A stretch of DNA of 64,000 nucleotides, taken from NCBI RefSeq assembly GCF_026966905.1, contig NZ_JAPUBN010000018.1:203218-267217 (forward strand), written 5' to 3'. Of the stretch, positions 18,494-28,093 are shown in pieces. Each line of letters begins with the position of its first letter. Positions within the stretch are counted from its first letter, which is position 1. Below the pieces are notes generated by a model. The model did no database searches. It had not been told where the DNA came from and saw only the letters and a program-made list of their open reading frames with translations. Source of the DNA: Marinomonas phaeophyticola. GTDB taxonomy: Bacteria; Pseudomonadota; Gammaproteobacteria; Pseudomonadales; Marinomonadaceae. The position numbers and the translations under genes were made by a program.

Positions 18494-18822
18494 ACCCTTA
18501 TGAGGAATGCGCTAAAGAAATTGCAGTTAAATACACTTTTGATCTATAAAATCACAATTTTTTTTAAACTATAAGAGCCTACTGTACACTATTTTTTTAC
18601 AAGTTTAGGTATAGTTTTCTTTAAAGAATATTTTTTAAATGATTATATTTATAAATGAATTGATCGTTTTTTAGTCTCTAGTTACTTTAAATAACACAAA
18701 TGCTGACCTAAAAACGTATTTTTCTCTTGACTACAGCACCTGAACAGTCATTCTATATAGCAAGTGGAGACATTCACAGAATAATCCGCTGTATAAATAC
18801 AACAAAAAGAATAACAAAATGT

Positions 18823-18838
18823 TGGCACATGCTTTGCT
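18823..18838 (+). promoter_or_regulatory. Sigma54 (RpoN) promoter of aapJQMP
   Basis: TGGCAC at 18823-18828 and TTGCT at 18834-18838 place GG and GC exactly 12 bases apart, the -24/-12 arrangement required by RpoN. Transcription would begin near 18849, leaving a leader of roughly 60 bases before the aapJ ATG at 18910. With the NtrC-like site upstream, this points to nitrogen-limitation control. Confidence 0.72.
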
Positions 18839-18909
18839 TTATAAATCTAAACGAAATATAGAATAACGTAAATGTTAACAATGGAAGAATGCCCTGGGAG
18901 GCTCAAAAA

Positions 18910-19932
18910 ATGAAATCGAATGTAAGTAAGTTACTTTCTACCGCCGCAATTGCCGTTACTGTTAGTGCAGGAGCAACTGCAGGTACGCTAGACGATGTTA
19001 AAGCTAAAGGTTTTATTCAATGTGGTGTAAGTCAGGGCGTTCCAGGTTTCTCCAACGCAGACGATAAAGGTAACTGGACAGGTATTGATGTTGATTCATG
19101 CCGTGCCGCTGCTGCCGCTGTTTTTGGTGACGCAACGAAAGTTAAATTCACTCCTCTTTCTGCAAAAGAACGTTTTACCGCTCTACAATCAGGTGAAATT
19201 GACGTTCTATCTCGTAACACTACTTGGACCTACACTCGTGATTCGTCCTTGGGTTTAGATTTCACAACAGTAAACTTTTATGATGGCCAGGGTTTCATGG
19301 CTCGTAAAGATCTAGGTGTTGAATCAGCTAAGGATCTTGACGGTGCAACAGTATGTACTGAGCAAGGTACAACAACTGAATTAAACATGGCGGATTTCTT
19401 CCGTAAAAACGGTTTGTCTTATGTGCCTGTAATTGTACAGAAAGCGGATGAAGCATTAGCGGCTTATGCATCTGGTCGTTGTGATGTATTCACTACGGAT
19501 AAATCAGGTCTTGCGGCTCACCGTTCAAAACTTTCTGATCCAAATGCTCACATGATTCTTCCAGAAACTATTTCTAAAGAGCCTTTAGGCCCTGTTGTTC
19601 GTCACGGCGACAACCAATGGAAAGATATCGTAACTTGGGCGATCTTCGTTCAAATTAACGCTGAAGAAATGGGCATTTCATCTGCAAATGTTGCAAAAAT
19701 CAAATCTGAAACAAAAGATCCAGGCATCCGTCGTCTTCTAGGTGCTGAAGGTAATATGGGCGAGCAGCTAGGTCTTACTGCAAGCTGGGCTTACGACGTA
19801 ATTGCTCAAGTTGGTAACTACGGTGAAAGCTTTGAACGTAACGTTGGTCCTAACACGCCAGTTGGCCTACCACGTGGCGTAAACAATCTATGGACTGAAG
19901 GCGGTGTATTGTATGCGCCACCAGTTCGTTAA
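18910..19932 (+). CDS. aapJ: General L-amino acid ABC transporter, periplasmic binding protein
   Basis: A 340-residue binding protein of the AapJ/BztA type, which delivers polar and other L-amino acids to the AapQMP complex. A Sec signal peptide (MKSNVSKLLSTAAIAVTVSAGATAG) is followed by family motifs TLDDVKAKGFIQCGVSQGVPGFS, GIDVDSCRAAAAAVFGD and LSRNTTWTYTRDSSLGLDF. I chose ATG 18910, which has the strong GGGAGG site nine bases upstream; an in-frame ATG at 18889 lacks one. It is first gene of aapJQMP, behind a sigma54 promoter. The size matches AapJ. Confidence 0.93.
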   Translation: MKSNVSKLLSTAAIAVTVSAGATAGTLDDVKAKGFIQCGVSQGVPGFSNADDKGNWTGIDVDSCRAAAAAVFGDATKVKFTPLSAKERFTALQSGEIDVLSRNTTWTYTRDSSLGLDFTTVNFYDGQGFMARKDLGVESAKDLDGATVCTEQGTTTELNMADFFRKNGLSYVPVIVQKADEALAAYASGRCDVFTTDKSGLAAHRSKLSDPNAHMILPETISKEPLGPVVRHGDNQWKDIVTWAIFVQINAEEMGISSANVAKIKSETKDPGIRRLLGAEGNMGEQLGLTASWAYDVIAQVGNYGESFERNVGPNTPVGLPRGVNNLWTEGGVLYAPPVR

Positions 19933-20033
19933 TATCAAGATATAAGTTAACCACGGTACCGCACAGCTACAATCAGTAGCTGTGCATCTCCCTCCTTTCC
20001 ATCTGACGAGCAATTCTTTTTGCCTGAAACGAG

Positions 20034-21209
20034 ATGAGCGATAAAACTTCGACTAGTAACAATAGCTTTCTGAATGATGCCGGCAACCGAGCCCTCATTT
20101 TTCAAATAGCACTTTTAGCCTTGGTTGTTTTTGTAGGTTATTACCTATTCAGCAATCTTCAAGCTAACTTGGCGAACCGAGGAATATCTACAGGTTTTAC
20201 TTTCTTTAACCAACCTGCTGGATTCCCAGTTCTAATTCACTTAATTGAATACACAGAAGCCGATACCTATGGACGTGCCTTTGTTGTAGCCTTAATAAAT
20301 ACCTTCGTAATTTCTTTTATTGGTATTTTCTTCGCTACTATTATCGGCATCATAATGGGCTTAGCGAGATTATCTCGTAACTGGTTAGTTGCTAGATTAG
20401 CCACTGTGTATATAGAAACCCTACGAAACATCCCCTTACTACTGCAAATGTTCTTCTGGTATTTCGCTGTATTAGCGACATTACCATCACCAAAAAACAG
20501 TATCTTATTTGGCGACTTCATGCTGAATAAACGTGGCATATACTCTCCAAACCCAATTTTTCAAGATGGTTTTGGTATGGTTATCGCTGGTTTTATTATT
20601 GCTATAATCGCATCGATCTCTCTGATCGTGTGGGCTAAAAAACGCCAAACAAGAACCGGGCTATGGTTTCCTGCCTATTGGGGCTCTCTAGGTATCATTA
20701 TTGTTGTAACCTTACTTGCTTACTGGATTGCAGGATCGCCAATTGAGTTCGATTTACCACAAAAAAGTCGCTTTAACGTGACTGGTGGTATGGTGTTACC
20801 TCCAGAGTTTGTTGCTGTATTGATTGCTCTTTCCACTTACACGGGTTCTTTCATCGCTGAAATTGTGCGAGCAGGAATTCTGTCAGTAAACTGGGGACAA
20901 ACAGAAGCGGCGCGTTCTCTAGGTTTAGCAGACAGCTTAACTCAACGTTTAATCGTACTTCCGCAAGCATTGCGAGTGATTATTCCACCGTTAACCAGTC
21001 AGTATCTAAATTTAGCGAAAAACTCTTCTTTAGGTGCCGCAATTGCGTATCCAGAGCTAGTAGCTGTCGTCATGGGGACAACATTGAACCAAACAGGTCA
21101 AGCAATTGAAACGATTGGTTTATGTATGTTGGTGTACGGTTCTTTGAGTCTATCTATTTCTCTATTTATGAACTGGTACAACAAGAAAATGTCATTAACT
21201 GAACGATAA
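20034..21209 (+). CDS. aapQ: General L-amino acid ABC transporter permease AapQ
   Basis: A 391-residue inner-membrane permease. An N-terminal transmembrane segment (residues ~22-42) and a large periplasmic insertion precede the HisM-type permease core. The family start FLNDAGNRALIFQIALLALVV, the segment TLRNIPLLLQMFFWY and the coupling EAA loop EAARSLGLADSLTQRLIVLPQALRV are visible. A 101-base gap separates it from aapJ, enough for differential mRNA processing. It forms a heterodimer with AapM encoded 9 bases downstream. Confidence 0.93.
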   Translation: MSDKTSTSNNSFLNDAGNRALIFQIALLALVVFVGYYLFSNLQANLANRGISTGFTFFNQPAGFPVLIHLIEYTEADTYGRAFVVALINTFVISFIGIFFATIIGIIMGLARLSRNWLVARLATVYIETLRNIPLLLQMFFWYFAVLATLPSPKNSILFGDFMLNKRGIYSPNPIFQDGFGMVIAGFIIAIIASISLIVWAKKRQTRTGLWFPAYWGSLGIIIVVTLLAYWIAGSPIEFDLPQKSRFNVTGGMVLPPEFVAVLIALSTYTGSFIAEIVRAGILSVNWGQTEAARSLGLADSLTQRLIVLPQALRVIIPPLTSQYLNLAKNSSLGAAIAYPELVAVVMGTTLNQTGQAIETIGLCMLVYGSLSLSISLFMNWYNKKMSLTER

Positions 21210-21218
21210 GAGGCGAAT

Positions 21219-22319
21219 ATGGCGATTATATTTAAACCTTCACCAAGCTTGCCACCTCCAGTTAATTCAGTTGGTGCCGTAGCTTGGATAAAACAAAATT
21301 TATTATCCTCTCCACTAAACGTTTTCTTAACCTTGTTTAGTGCGTACATTTTGTATTTGTTATTACCACCTATGATCCAATGGGGCATCATTGATGCCAC
21401 CATCTCTGGTGATACCAAGTCAGCGTGTACAGGGGGAGGCGCATGCTGGACCTTCATTAAGGTAAGATTTGACCAATTCATGTATGGTCTCTATCCACCT
21501 GAAGAATACTGGCGTGTAAACCTTGCATTGGTACTCCTAATAATCAATACCGGGTTATTCTTTGTTAAAAGCTTAAACAAAATGATAGTGTCACTTTCTA
21601 TCGTTCTTGTTTACCCAATTGTTGCATTTACTTTGTTCTCTGGCGGTATTTTTGGCCTTGAACACGTAGAAACCTCTCTTTGGGGTGGCCTGTTCTTAAC
21701 CATGCTACTGGGTATTATTGGTATTGTAGCTTCGTTCCCATTGGGCGTATTACTCGCTTTGGGTCGACGCTCAGATATGCCAATTGCTAAATCTGTTTGT
21801 GTTGTTTTCATCGAGACAATTCGTGCGGTTCCATTAATTACCATCATGTTTATGGCATCAGTAATGATTCCTTTGTTCTTACCTGAAGGCTTGAACTTTA
21901 ATAAACTACTGCGCATATTAATTGGTATCACTCTGTTCTCTGCAGCTTACATGGCCGAAGTAATTCGTGGTGGTTTACAAGCGATACCAAAAGGTCAATA
22001 TGAAGCCGCAGACGCAATGGGATTAACCTATTGGCAGTCAATGATTCTGGTAATTTTACCTCAAGCTTTGAAATTGGTCATTCCAGGTATCGTAAACACC
22101 TTCATTGGTTTGTTTAAGGATACTACTCTGGTCTATATCGTAGGTATGTTTGACTTCTTGGGTATTATCCAATTAGCAAACCACGATGCCAATTGGCTTG
22201 GTACAACAGTTGAAGGTTATGCCTTTGCTGGTTTCGTTTATTGGGCTTTCTGTTTTGGTATGTCCCGATATTCTATGGCGATAGAACGCAAATTAGAAAC
22301 CGGACACAAACGGAATTAG
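21219..22319 (+). CDS. aapM: General L-amino acid ABC transporter permease AapM
   Basis: A 366-residue inner-membrane permease partnering AapQ. Multiple hydrophobic segments are present (first near residues 25-50). Core motifs are FIETIRAVPLITIMFMASVM and the EAA loop EAADAMGLTYWQSMILVILPQAL, which contacts the ATPase. The N-terminal tail with SVGAVAWIKQNLLSSPLN matches AapM/BztC proteins. It is tightly spaced between aapQ and aapP in one transcription unit. Confidence 0.93.
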   Translation: MAIIFKPSPSLPPPVNSVGAVAWIKQNLLSSPLNVFLTLFSAYILYLLLPPMIQWGIIDATISGDTKSACTGGGACWTFIKVRFDQFMYGLYPPEEYWRVNLALVLLIINTGLFFVKSLNKMIVSLSIVLVYPIVAFTLFSGGIFGLEHVETSLWGGLFLTMLLGIIGIVASFPLGVLLALGRRSDMPIAKSVCVVFIETIRAVPLITIMFMASVMIPLFLPEGLNFNKLLRILIGITLFSAAYMAEVIRGGLQAIPKGQYEAADAMGLTYWQSMILVILPQALKLVIPGIVNTFIGLFKDTTLVYIVGMFDFLGIIQLANHDANWLGTTVEGYAFAGFVYWAFCFGMSRYSMAIERKLETGHKRN

Positions 22320-22343
22320 ACAATTTATTTGAGGCCTATAAAA

Positions 22344-23123
22344 ATGACAGAACACAATATGGCACTGGCTCAATTAGAGCAGGGCGAAAAAACAATTATC
22401 GAGTTTAACGATGTTAATAAATGGTACGGTGATTTTCACGTCTTAAAAAACATCAATTTCAGTGTAAAATCAGGTGAGCGCATCGTTGTTTGTGGTCCTT
22501 CTGGTTCCGGTAAATCAACCATGACTCGTTGTATTAACCGTCTAGAAGAGCATCAAAAAGGCGAGATTATTGTTGATGGTATTACCATGAATGATAACTT
22601 GAAAAACATTGAAGCCATTCGTAAGGATGTAGGTATGGTGTTTCAACACTTTAACCTTTTTCCACACCTTACCATTTTGGAAAACTTAACTTTGGCACCT
22701 ATTTGGGTTCGTAAGACACCTAAAAAAGAAGCTGAAGAAATTGCGATGCATTATCTAGAACGCGTTAAGATTGCCAATCAAGCCGCTAAATTTCCAGGTC
22801 AATTATCTGGTGGTCAGCAGCAACGTGTTGCGATTGCTCGTGGTCTTTGTATGAAGCCTCGCATCATGTTATTTGATGAACCAACTTCCGCACTTGACCC
22901 TGAAATGATCAAAGAAGTACTGGATGTCATGGTTCAATTAGCGGAAGAAGGAATGACCATGATTTGTGTAACTCACGAAATGGGCTTTGCTAAAACCGTA
23001 GCCGATAGAGTTGTCTTCATGGATGCAGGTGAAATTGTGGAAGCTAATGAGCCACATGAATTCTTCAATAATCCTCAGCATGACCGTACACAAAACTTCT
23101 TAAGTCAGATTTTGAACCACTAA
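22344..23123 (+). CDS. aapP: General L-amino acid ABC transporter ATP-binding protein AapP
   Basis: A 259-residue ATPase that energises AapQM. Walker [10 protein letters not shown], signature [15 protein letters not shown], Walker [15 protein letters not shown] and switch THEMGFAK are all intact. I chose ATG 22344 (MTEHNMAL), which has GAGG nine bases upstream, over an in-frame TTG at 22329. It is the last gene of the operon, which ends at the intrinsic terminator at 23149-23176. Confidence 0.94.
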   Translation: MTEHNMALAQLEQGEKTIIEFNDVNKWYGDFHVLKNINFSVKSGERIVVCGPSGSGKSTMTRCINRLEEHQKGEIIVDGITMNDNLKNIEAIRKDVGMVFQHFNLFPHLTILENLTLAPIWVRKTPKKEAEEIAMHYLERVKIANQAAKFPGQLSGGQQQRVAIARGLCMKPRIMLFDEPTSALDPEMIKEVLDVMVQLAEEGMTMICVTHEMGFAKTVADRVVFMDAGEIVEANEPHEFFNNPQHDRTQNFLSQILNH

Positions 23124-23148
23124 ATCCACACTTAATAACAAGTTTTGT

Positions 23149-23176
23149 AAAAAAGCCCCTTCATTGGGGCTTTTTT
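23149..23176 (+). terminator. Intrinsic terminator of aapJQMP
   Basis: GCCCC-TTCATT-GGGGC stem-loop flanked by six A and six T residues, 25 bases after the aapP stop. It is a classical Rho-independent terminator that would also work on the opposite strand. Confidence 0.92.
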
Positions 23177-23231
23177 ATTTGTGTATTTTTGCTAAATTGG
23201 TTTTTGATTTTTTACATAGATTAGAATTTAT

Positions 23232-24488
23232 ATGCAAACATTGGTCTCTGATACTATCGCAGTTAGAATAGTGCACTTAGGGGACAGTACAGGGAAGCTA
23301 CAGGTTATCTTTGCAGATACAGATGTACTTGACCTTTCTGCCATAGCGAGAATAACAAAGCGTCGCTTAGAGCCTACCTCTCTTTTTAATGAAAAAGGGG
23401 ATCCTTTTACTCGTTCAATAAAAATACCCACACTAATTGATCGGAATATTCTATCTAAAGAAAAAGTATCCATTCTTTATGACTCGCAATCTGATTTTAT
23501 CGAGTTATCTACAGAAGAATTTGAAGGTCTGTTTGTAACACAACCCTATTCATATGATAGTTTTACAATTCCACCTCATACTATTCCACCAATACATAGC
23601 CATCACGCTTCTGATGAAGAGTACCTTAGCGAGGCTTTAGGGCGCTTTCAATCCATTCGCTTAAAGCAGAGACTAGAAGAAACATTAGAGTTACCTCCTC
23701 TACCTGTATCAGCTAAAAAAATCATTACTCTCTGCAGTCGAAAAAATGTAGACACCGATGAGTTATGTGATGTTATTAGTCTCGATCCCAGCCTTGCCGC
23801 TCAAGTCGTAAGTTGGGCCTCCTCGCCTTACTATGGAGCACCTGGTGATATTGAATCCGTAGAAGACGCGATAATCCGAGTATTAGGATTTGATATGGTC
23901 ATGAATTTAGCTCTAGGACTTTCTATGAAAAATGTCTTAGATTTACCCAAAAATGGACCTCGACATTATCAAAATTTTTGGTATAACGCTGTATTTCGTT
24001 CTAGTTTAATGGAGTCATTAGTAAAACGTATGCCTGCCAAGAAACGACCTAGAATTGGCCATGCTTATTTAGCGGGTCTACTGCACAATTTTGGCTATCT
24101 CGTTATTGGTCACGTTATGCCAACACATTTTTCTGTATTGTCTCGCCATTTAGAAGCAAATGCTCATGTTCCAACAGAATTAATAGAAATGCATTTATTG
24201 CGATTCACTAAAGAACAACTAGGTTCATGGTTACTACGACATTGGGGACTACCAGAAAATATTTGTAACTCCATTCGTTATGCAAAATCGCCACAGATAA
24301 AAAAAGACGGCGAATTAAACACTATCATCAGTCTATTGCGCTGTTGTCATTGCTTATGCCATGAACAAACTATAGATAAAGACCTATTTAACATTATTGG
24401 TTTATCAGAAGAGGAGTGCCTTTCCGTTTACCAGGAAGTACAATCGTCCTCCAGTAAGTTACAAACTATGGTAAATCTACTGAAGTAA
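23232..24488 (+). CDS. HDOD domain protein with N-terminal YbaK/ProX-like region
   Basis: A 418-residue predicted cytoplasmic signalling protein. Residues ~1-110 look like a divergent YbaK/aminoacyl-tRNA-deacylase-type fold; residues ~155-370 form an HDOD domain (ELPPLPVSAKKIITLCSRKN, ISLDPSLAAQVVSWASSPYY, DAIIRVLGFDMVMNLALGLSM, HAYLAGLLHNFGYLVIGHV). HDOD domains are HD-like but usually lack phosphodiesterase activity and act as interaction or regulatory modules. It stands alone between the aap terminator and ubiC. Its function here is unknown. Confidence 0.78.
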   Translation: MQTLVSDTIAVRIVHLGDSTGKLQVIFADTDVLDLSAIARITKRRLEPTSLFNEKGDPFTRSIKIPTLIDRNILSKEKVSILYDSQSDFIELSTEEFEGLFVTQPYSYDSFTIPPHTIPPIHSHHASDEEYLSEALGRFQSIRLKQRLEETLELPPLPVSAKKIITLCSRKNVDTDELCDVISLDPSLAAQVVSWASSPYYGAPGDIESVEDAIIRVLGFDMVMNLALGLSMKNVLDLPKNGPRHYQNFWYNAVFRSSLMESLVKRMPAKKRPRIGHAYLAGLLHNFGYLVIGHVMPTHFSVLSRHLEANAHVPTELIEMHLLRFTKEQLGSWLLRHWGLPENICNSIRYAKSPQIKKDGELNTIISLLRCCHCLCHEQTIDKDLFNIIGLSEEECLSVYQEVQSSSSKLQTMVNLLK

Positions 24489-24537
24489 TAGGTTTATTCA
24501 TTGGTTTGGACATCTATGACTATTTAAAATAAAGAGA

Positions 24538-25098
24538 ATGTTTGTGCTAAATTTCAGTGCGACCCAACAATTTGACTATCATTGGCAACCTTTGTCACAG
24601 GCACGTATGGGAGGTATTCCTAAACATTTAAGGTACTGGCTTGCAGAGCCAGGTTCTTTAACGGCGCGCTTAAAGAGCATGGGGAGCTTATCCATTGATG
24701 TTATTAAAGATACGTGGGGGCAGCCTACCCACAGAGAACAAATCTCCTTAGGGTTACGTCCCCGTGAAGCGGCCAGAGTTCGAGAAGTGATTTTGAAGGT
24801 GAATGGCACGGCGGTAATCTACGCGCGCTCTATAGTGCCAGCAAGAGCACTGGTTGGTCATTGGCGCCACCTTAGCCAGCTTAAAAACCAGCCATTAGGA
24901 GGTTATCTTTTCAAAAATAAAAACCTCCTCCGCAGCCCCATTGAAATAGCCCTTCTTCCCGTTAATTGCTTTCACAATATAAATGAAATTGTTTGGGCTC
25001 GTCGCTCGGTTTTCAAACAATATAATAAAGGCGTGCTAGTTTGTGAGGCCTTTTTACCTGCCATCAAAACATTACCAGCGACACATTTGCTCCCATGA
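24538..25098 (+). CDS. ubiC: Chorismate lyase
   Basis: A 186-residue cytoplasmic enzyme converting chorismate to 4-hydroxybenzoate plus pyruvate, the first committed step of ubiquinone synthesis. Family features are the N-terminal WLAEPGSLTARLK, then VRVVILKV-like strand (ARVREVILKVNGTAVIYARS), the conserved PLGGYLF, and C-terminal RRSVF with CEAFLP, where the late Glu is the active-site acid. The stop overlaps the ubiA start by four bases, so the product feeds directly to UbiA. Confidence 0.92.
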   Translation: MFVLNFSATQQFDYHWQPLSQARMGGIPKHLRYWLAEPGSLTARLKSMGSLSIDVIKDTWGQPTHREQISLGLRPREAARVREVILKVNGTAVIYARSIVPARALVGHWRHLSQLKNQPLGGYLFKNKNLLRSPIEIALLPVNCFHNINEIVWARRSVFKQYNKGVLVCEAFLPAIKTLPATHLLP

Positions 25099-25948
25099 CA
25101 AAATTCCAAGCTTACTTACACCTGACCCGTTTTCATAAACCCATTGGCTCATTGTTGCTACTGTGGCCCACTTTATGGGCATTATGGATAGCAAGTAGCG
25201 GCAGCCCTGATTGGAAAATCGTTATTATTTTTATTCTGGGCGTGTGTTTTATGCGCTCAGCTGGCTGCGTTATTAATGATTATGCTGATAGACATGTTGA
25301 TGGCAGTGTTGAAAGAACAAAAAACCGACCGATTCCATCAGGAGTCGTCTCAGAAAAAGAAGCATTAACCCTTTTTTCCCTACTTTGTCTATGCAGCTTT
25401 GCATTAGTATTAATGACGGATACTCAAACCGTTCTATTGTCTTTTATTGGACTTGGATTAGCGGCACTGTATCCGTTTATGAAGCGCTATACTCACCTTC
25501 CTCAACTCTTTCTGGGGCTAGCATTTTCGTGGGCGATTCCGATGGCCTATAGCGCTCAAGGAGGATCGCTAAGTGACCCTATTTTATGGATGATATTTGT
25601 GGCTAATGCTTTTTGGACAATTGCTTACGATACCTACTATGCTATTGTGGATCGAGATGATGATTTGAAAGTGGGAATTAAATCAACGGCGATTTTATTC
25701 GCGCAATACGATTTGTTTATCATTACGTTATTACAAGGGTTCGCCCTTTCATTATTAATGTGGGTTGGGATTCTTGAATCTTTCCACTGGCCCTATTTTA
25801 TTAGTCTTATTGTGGCGGCCGCTTTATTCTATTTGCAGTTTAAGCAAGCCAAAAATAGAGAACGCCAAGCTTGCTTCAAATCTTTTTAGATAATAACCGT
25901 GTTGGCTACTGTGTGTTCCTAGGCCTTTTTTTGAACTATCTTTTATAA
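25095..25948 (+). CDS. ubiA: 4-hydroxybenzoate octaprenyltransferase, frameshifted near the 3' end
   Basis: An integral-membrane prenyltransferase attaching the polyprenyl tail to 4-hydroxybenzoate. Both Asp-rich motifs are present, NDYADRHVDGSVERTKNRP and DTYYAIVDRDDDLKVG, among several transmembrane helices. In the 0 frame the protein ends at 25889 after CFKSF (264 residues), short of the family's ~290. The -1 frame from the T5 run at 25883-25887 continues as LDNNRVGYCVFLGLFLNYLL and stops at 25948, aligning very well with the E. coli UbiA end (CFNAF, MNNNYVGLVLFLGLAMSY). So one T is missing, or the ribosome slips -1. The lost part is the last transmembrane helix. It could be real truncation, a fresh mutation or a sequencing error. 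Confidence 0.88.
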
Positions 25949-25969
25949 ACATAAGACAGAAATGTGACA

Positions 25970-25989
25970 CTTTCATCTAACTGTCACAT
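25970..25989 (+). promoter_or_regulatory. Pho box upstream of phoB
   Basis: CTTTCATCTAACTGTCACAT matches the E. coli Pho box (two CTGTCAT-like 7-mers spaced by four A/T-rich bases): CTTTCAT-CTAA-CTGTCAC. It lies 43 bases before the phoB start, consistent with autoactivation by phosphorylated PhoB. Confidence 0.8.
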
Positions 25990-26032
25990 TTGCAGGCTTT
26001 AATAGAAGCATTATGATTTGGGGGTAGATTCT

Positions 26033-26731
26033 GTGACTGAAAAAACTGTACTGATTATTGATGATGAATCATCAATTCGAGAAATGATTGCTGTTGCATT
26101 AGAAATGGCAGGATACAACTACTTTGAAGCAGAAAGTAGCCAACAAGCTTACGAAATTATTATTGATCATAGACCTGACCTTATTTTATGCGATTGGATG
26201 ATGCCAGGAGGCAGTGGAATAGAGCTCACTCGCCGCCTAAAACGTGACGCTTTAACAGCTGAAATACCAGTCATAATGCTCACCGCCAAAAGCGAAGAAG
26301 ATAATAAAATTCAGGGGCTAGAAGTTGGAGCTGATGACTATATAACGAAACCATTTTCTCCAAGAGAGCTGGTAGCACGCTTAAAAGCAGTTTTGCGCCG
26401 GGCAAACCCTCAAGGAGTGGATGAACCAATTGAAGTGGATGGCTTACTATTAGACCCTATTAGCCAACGTGTCACCATAGGTTCGACACCACTTGAAATG
26501 GGGCCAACAGAATACCGCCTATTGAAGTTTATGATTACTCACCAAGAAAGAGCCTATTCTCGGGCGCAATTACTCGATCAAGTGTGGGGAGGAAATGTCT
26601 ATGTTGAAGAACGAACTGTTGACGTGCATATTCGACGTTTGCGCAAAGCAATCGGAGAGACACATGATTATTTAATTCAGACCGTGCGCGGTACGGGTTA
26701 TCGATTCTCCAGTAAAAGAACTGTGCAATAA
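26033..26731 (+). CDS. phoB: Phosphate regulon response regulator PhoB
   Basis: A 232-residue OmpR-type regulator. The receiver domain has the acidic pair in IIDDESSIR, phosphoacceptor Asp in [10 protein letters not shown] (~residue 53), Thr in MLTAKSEED and Lys in [10 protein letters not shown]. The C-terminal winged helix has [14 protein letters not shown] and [15 protein letters not shown] with VRGTGYRF. I chose GTG 26033 ([12 protein letters not shown]), eight bases after GGGGG, over an upstream TTG. It forms an operon with phoR (3 bases apart), behind a Pho box. Confidence 0.95.
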   Translation: MTEKTVLIIDDESSIREMIAVALEMAGYNYFEAESSQQAYEIIIDHRPDLILCDWMMPGGSGIELTRRLKRDALTAEIPVIMLTAKSEEDNKIQGLEVGADDYITKPFSPRELVARLKAVLRRANPQGVDEPIEVDGLLLDPISQRVTIGSTPLEMGPTEYRLLKFMITHQERAYSRAQLLDQVWGGNVYVEERTVDVHIRRLRKAIGETHDYLIQTVRGTGYRFSSKRTVQ

Positions 26732-26734
26732 ACT

Positions 26735-28042
26735 ATGAAGACTATTTGGCAACAAGCGTTTATTCGCGGTGCTCTTGGACTAATAGGCAGCTTTGTCATT
26801 GGACTATTAATTGGTCAATTATTTCTCGGCCTGTTCCTTTTCGTACTTTTTTGCTTATGCTCAAATTTATACCAGTTATATCAGTTCCACAGTTGGGTTC
26901 GCCGCTCAGGCAAAGCCGCCCCTCCGGAAGCGTCAGGAATTTGGGGCGATGTGTTTGACGCTGTTCATCGTCTACAAAAGAAACAGCGAAAATCTAAAAA
27001 ACGCATGCGACGCGCACTCTCACGCATAGAGAACTCGACCTCGGCCCTTAAAGAAGGGGTCATTATGGCGGACAATTTGGGAAACCTTGAGTGGTGGAAC
27101 GCCTCCGCTGGGCAGTTTTTAGGACTAATGAAGCCTGTAGATAGAGGACAGCCCGTCACCAACATTGTCCGTAACCCTGAATTCTTCCGCTATTTTACTC
27201 AAAAGCGTTTTGCTGATCCTTTAGTAATCAAATCCCCCGCTCAAGAAGGGGTTTACCTAGAAATTCAAACCACATTATATGATCAAAACGACCACCTTAT
27301 TTTTGTTCGAGACGTCACCCGCTTACACTTACTCGAACAAATGCGTAAAGATTTCGTTGCTAATGCTTCCCATGAACTTAAAACGCCTCTTACCGTTATT
27401 AAAGGGTATTTAGAAACGCTAGACATGTTTAAGGACTCACTACCTAAAAGCATGCAAAAAGGTGTGGTGAACATGACCAACCAGTCAAATAGAATGGAGC
27501 AGCTAATAGAAGATCTACTGCTTCTATCTCGGCTAGAAAGTAACGATAAAAGAGACGTGGACCAATGGCATGACCTCAGTGAGTTAATACATGGTATTGT
27601 CGATTCTATACAGGTAATTGGTGACCAACATTCCATTCAGGTTATTATCAGCTCAGAATCAAAGCTTTATGGCTCTTATCAAGAGTTGTACAGTGCTTTC
27701 TCTAACTTAGTCGTAAATGCGATCAAATATTCACCAGAAGGCGGTAACATCACCATAAAATGGGAGAATAATTTGCAAGAAGGGATTTTTTCCGTAACAG
27801 ATAATGGTTTAGGTATAGAAGCGAGATATATACCCCGTTTAACTGAACGTTTTTTCAGAGTAGATAAAGGCCGTGGGTCAAGTACTGGAGGCACGGGATT
27901 AGGATTAGCCATAGTCAAACATGTGCTTTTACACCACGATGCAAAACTCTTAATAACCAGCCAACCAGGACAAGGAAGCACATTCTCCTGCCTCTTTGCA
28001 GCAAGTCGAATACAACAACCATTACTTAATAAAAGTGAATAA
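26735..28042 (+). CDS. phoR: Phosphate regulon sensor histidine kinase PhoR
   Basis: A 435-residue membrane kinase. The hydrophobic N-terminal segment (residues ~10-45) is followed by a positively charged linker, a PAS domain (ENSTSALKEGVIMADNLGNL, WWNASAGQFLGL), the HisKA motif FVANASHELKTPLTVIKGYL with the phosphorylated His near residue 212, and an intact ATPase domain (NLVVNAIKYS, VTDNGLGIE, RFFRVDKGRG, GTGLGLAIVKHV). It lacks a large periplasmic sensor, as expected for PhoR, which senses phosphate through PstSCAB and PhoU, both encoded at 38282-44921. Confidence 0.95.
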   Translation: MKTIWQQAFIRGALGLIGSFVIGLLIGQLFLGLFLFVLFCLCSNLYQLYQFHSWVRRSGKAAPPEASGIWGDVFDAVHRLQKKQRKSKKRMRRALSRIENSTSALKEGVIMADNLGNLEWWNASAGQFLGLMKPVDRGQPVTNIVRNPEFFRYFTQKRFADPLVIKSPAQEGVYLEIQTTLYDQNDHLIFVRDVTRLHLLEQMRKDFVANASHELKTPLTVIKGYLETLDMFKDSLPKSMQKGVVNMTNQSNRMEQLIEDLLLLSRLESNDKRDVDQWHDLSELIHGIVDSIQVIGDQHSIQVIISSESKLYGSYQELYSAFSNLVVNAIKYSPEGGNITIKWENNLQEGIFSVTDNGLGIEARYIPRLTERFFRVDKGRGSSTGGTGLGLAIVKHVLLHHDAKLLITSQPGQGSTFSCLFAASRIQQPLLNKSE

Positions 28043-28093
28043 GAGCAATTTAGTACCTGACCTTATTCACCAGAAATGCCATTCGATACCAAG

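Larger units (their letters stand above)
18349..18909. other. Long AT-rich regulatory region between lrp and aapJ
   Basis: About 560 bases with no convincing gene, unusually long for this compact window. It contains the lrp promoter side, a probable NtrC site (18476-18493) and a sigma54 promoter (18823-18838). The T/A-rich middle (about 18545-18700) would suit DNA bending by IHF or Lrp between enhancer and promoter. Confidence 0.5.
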
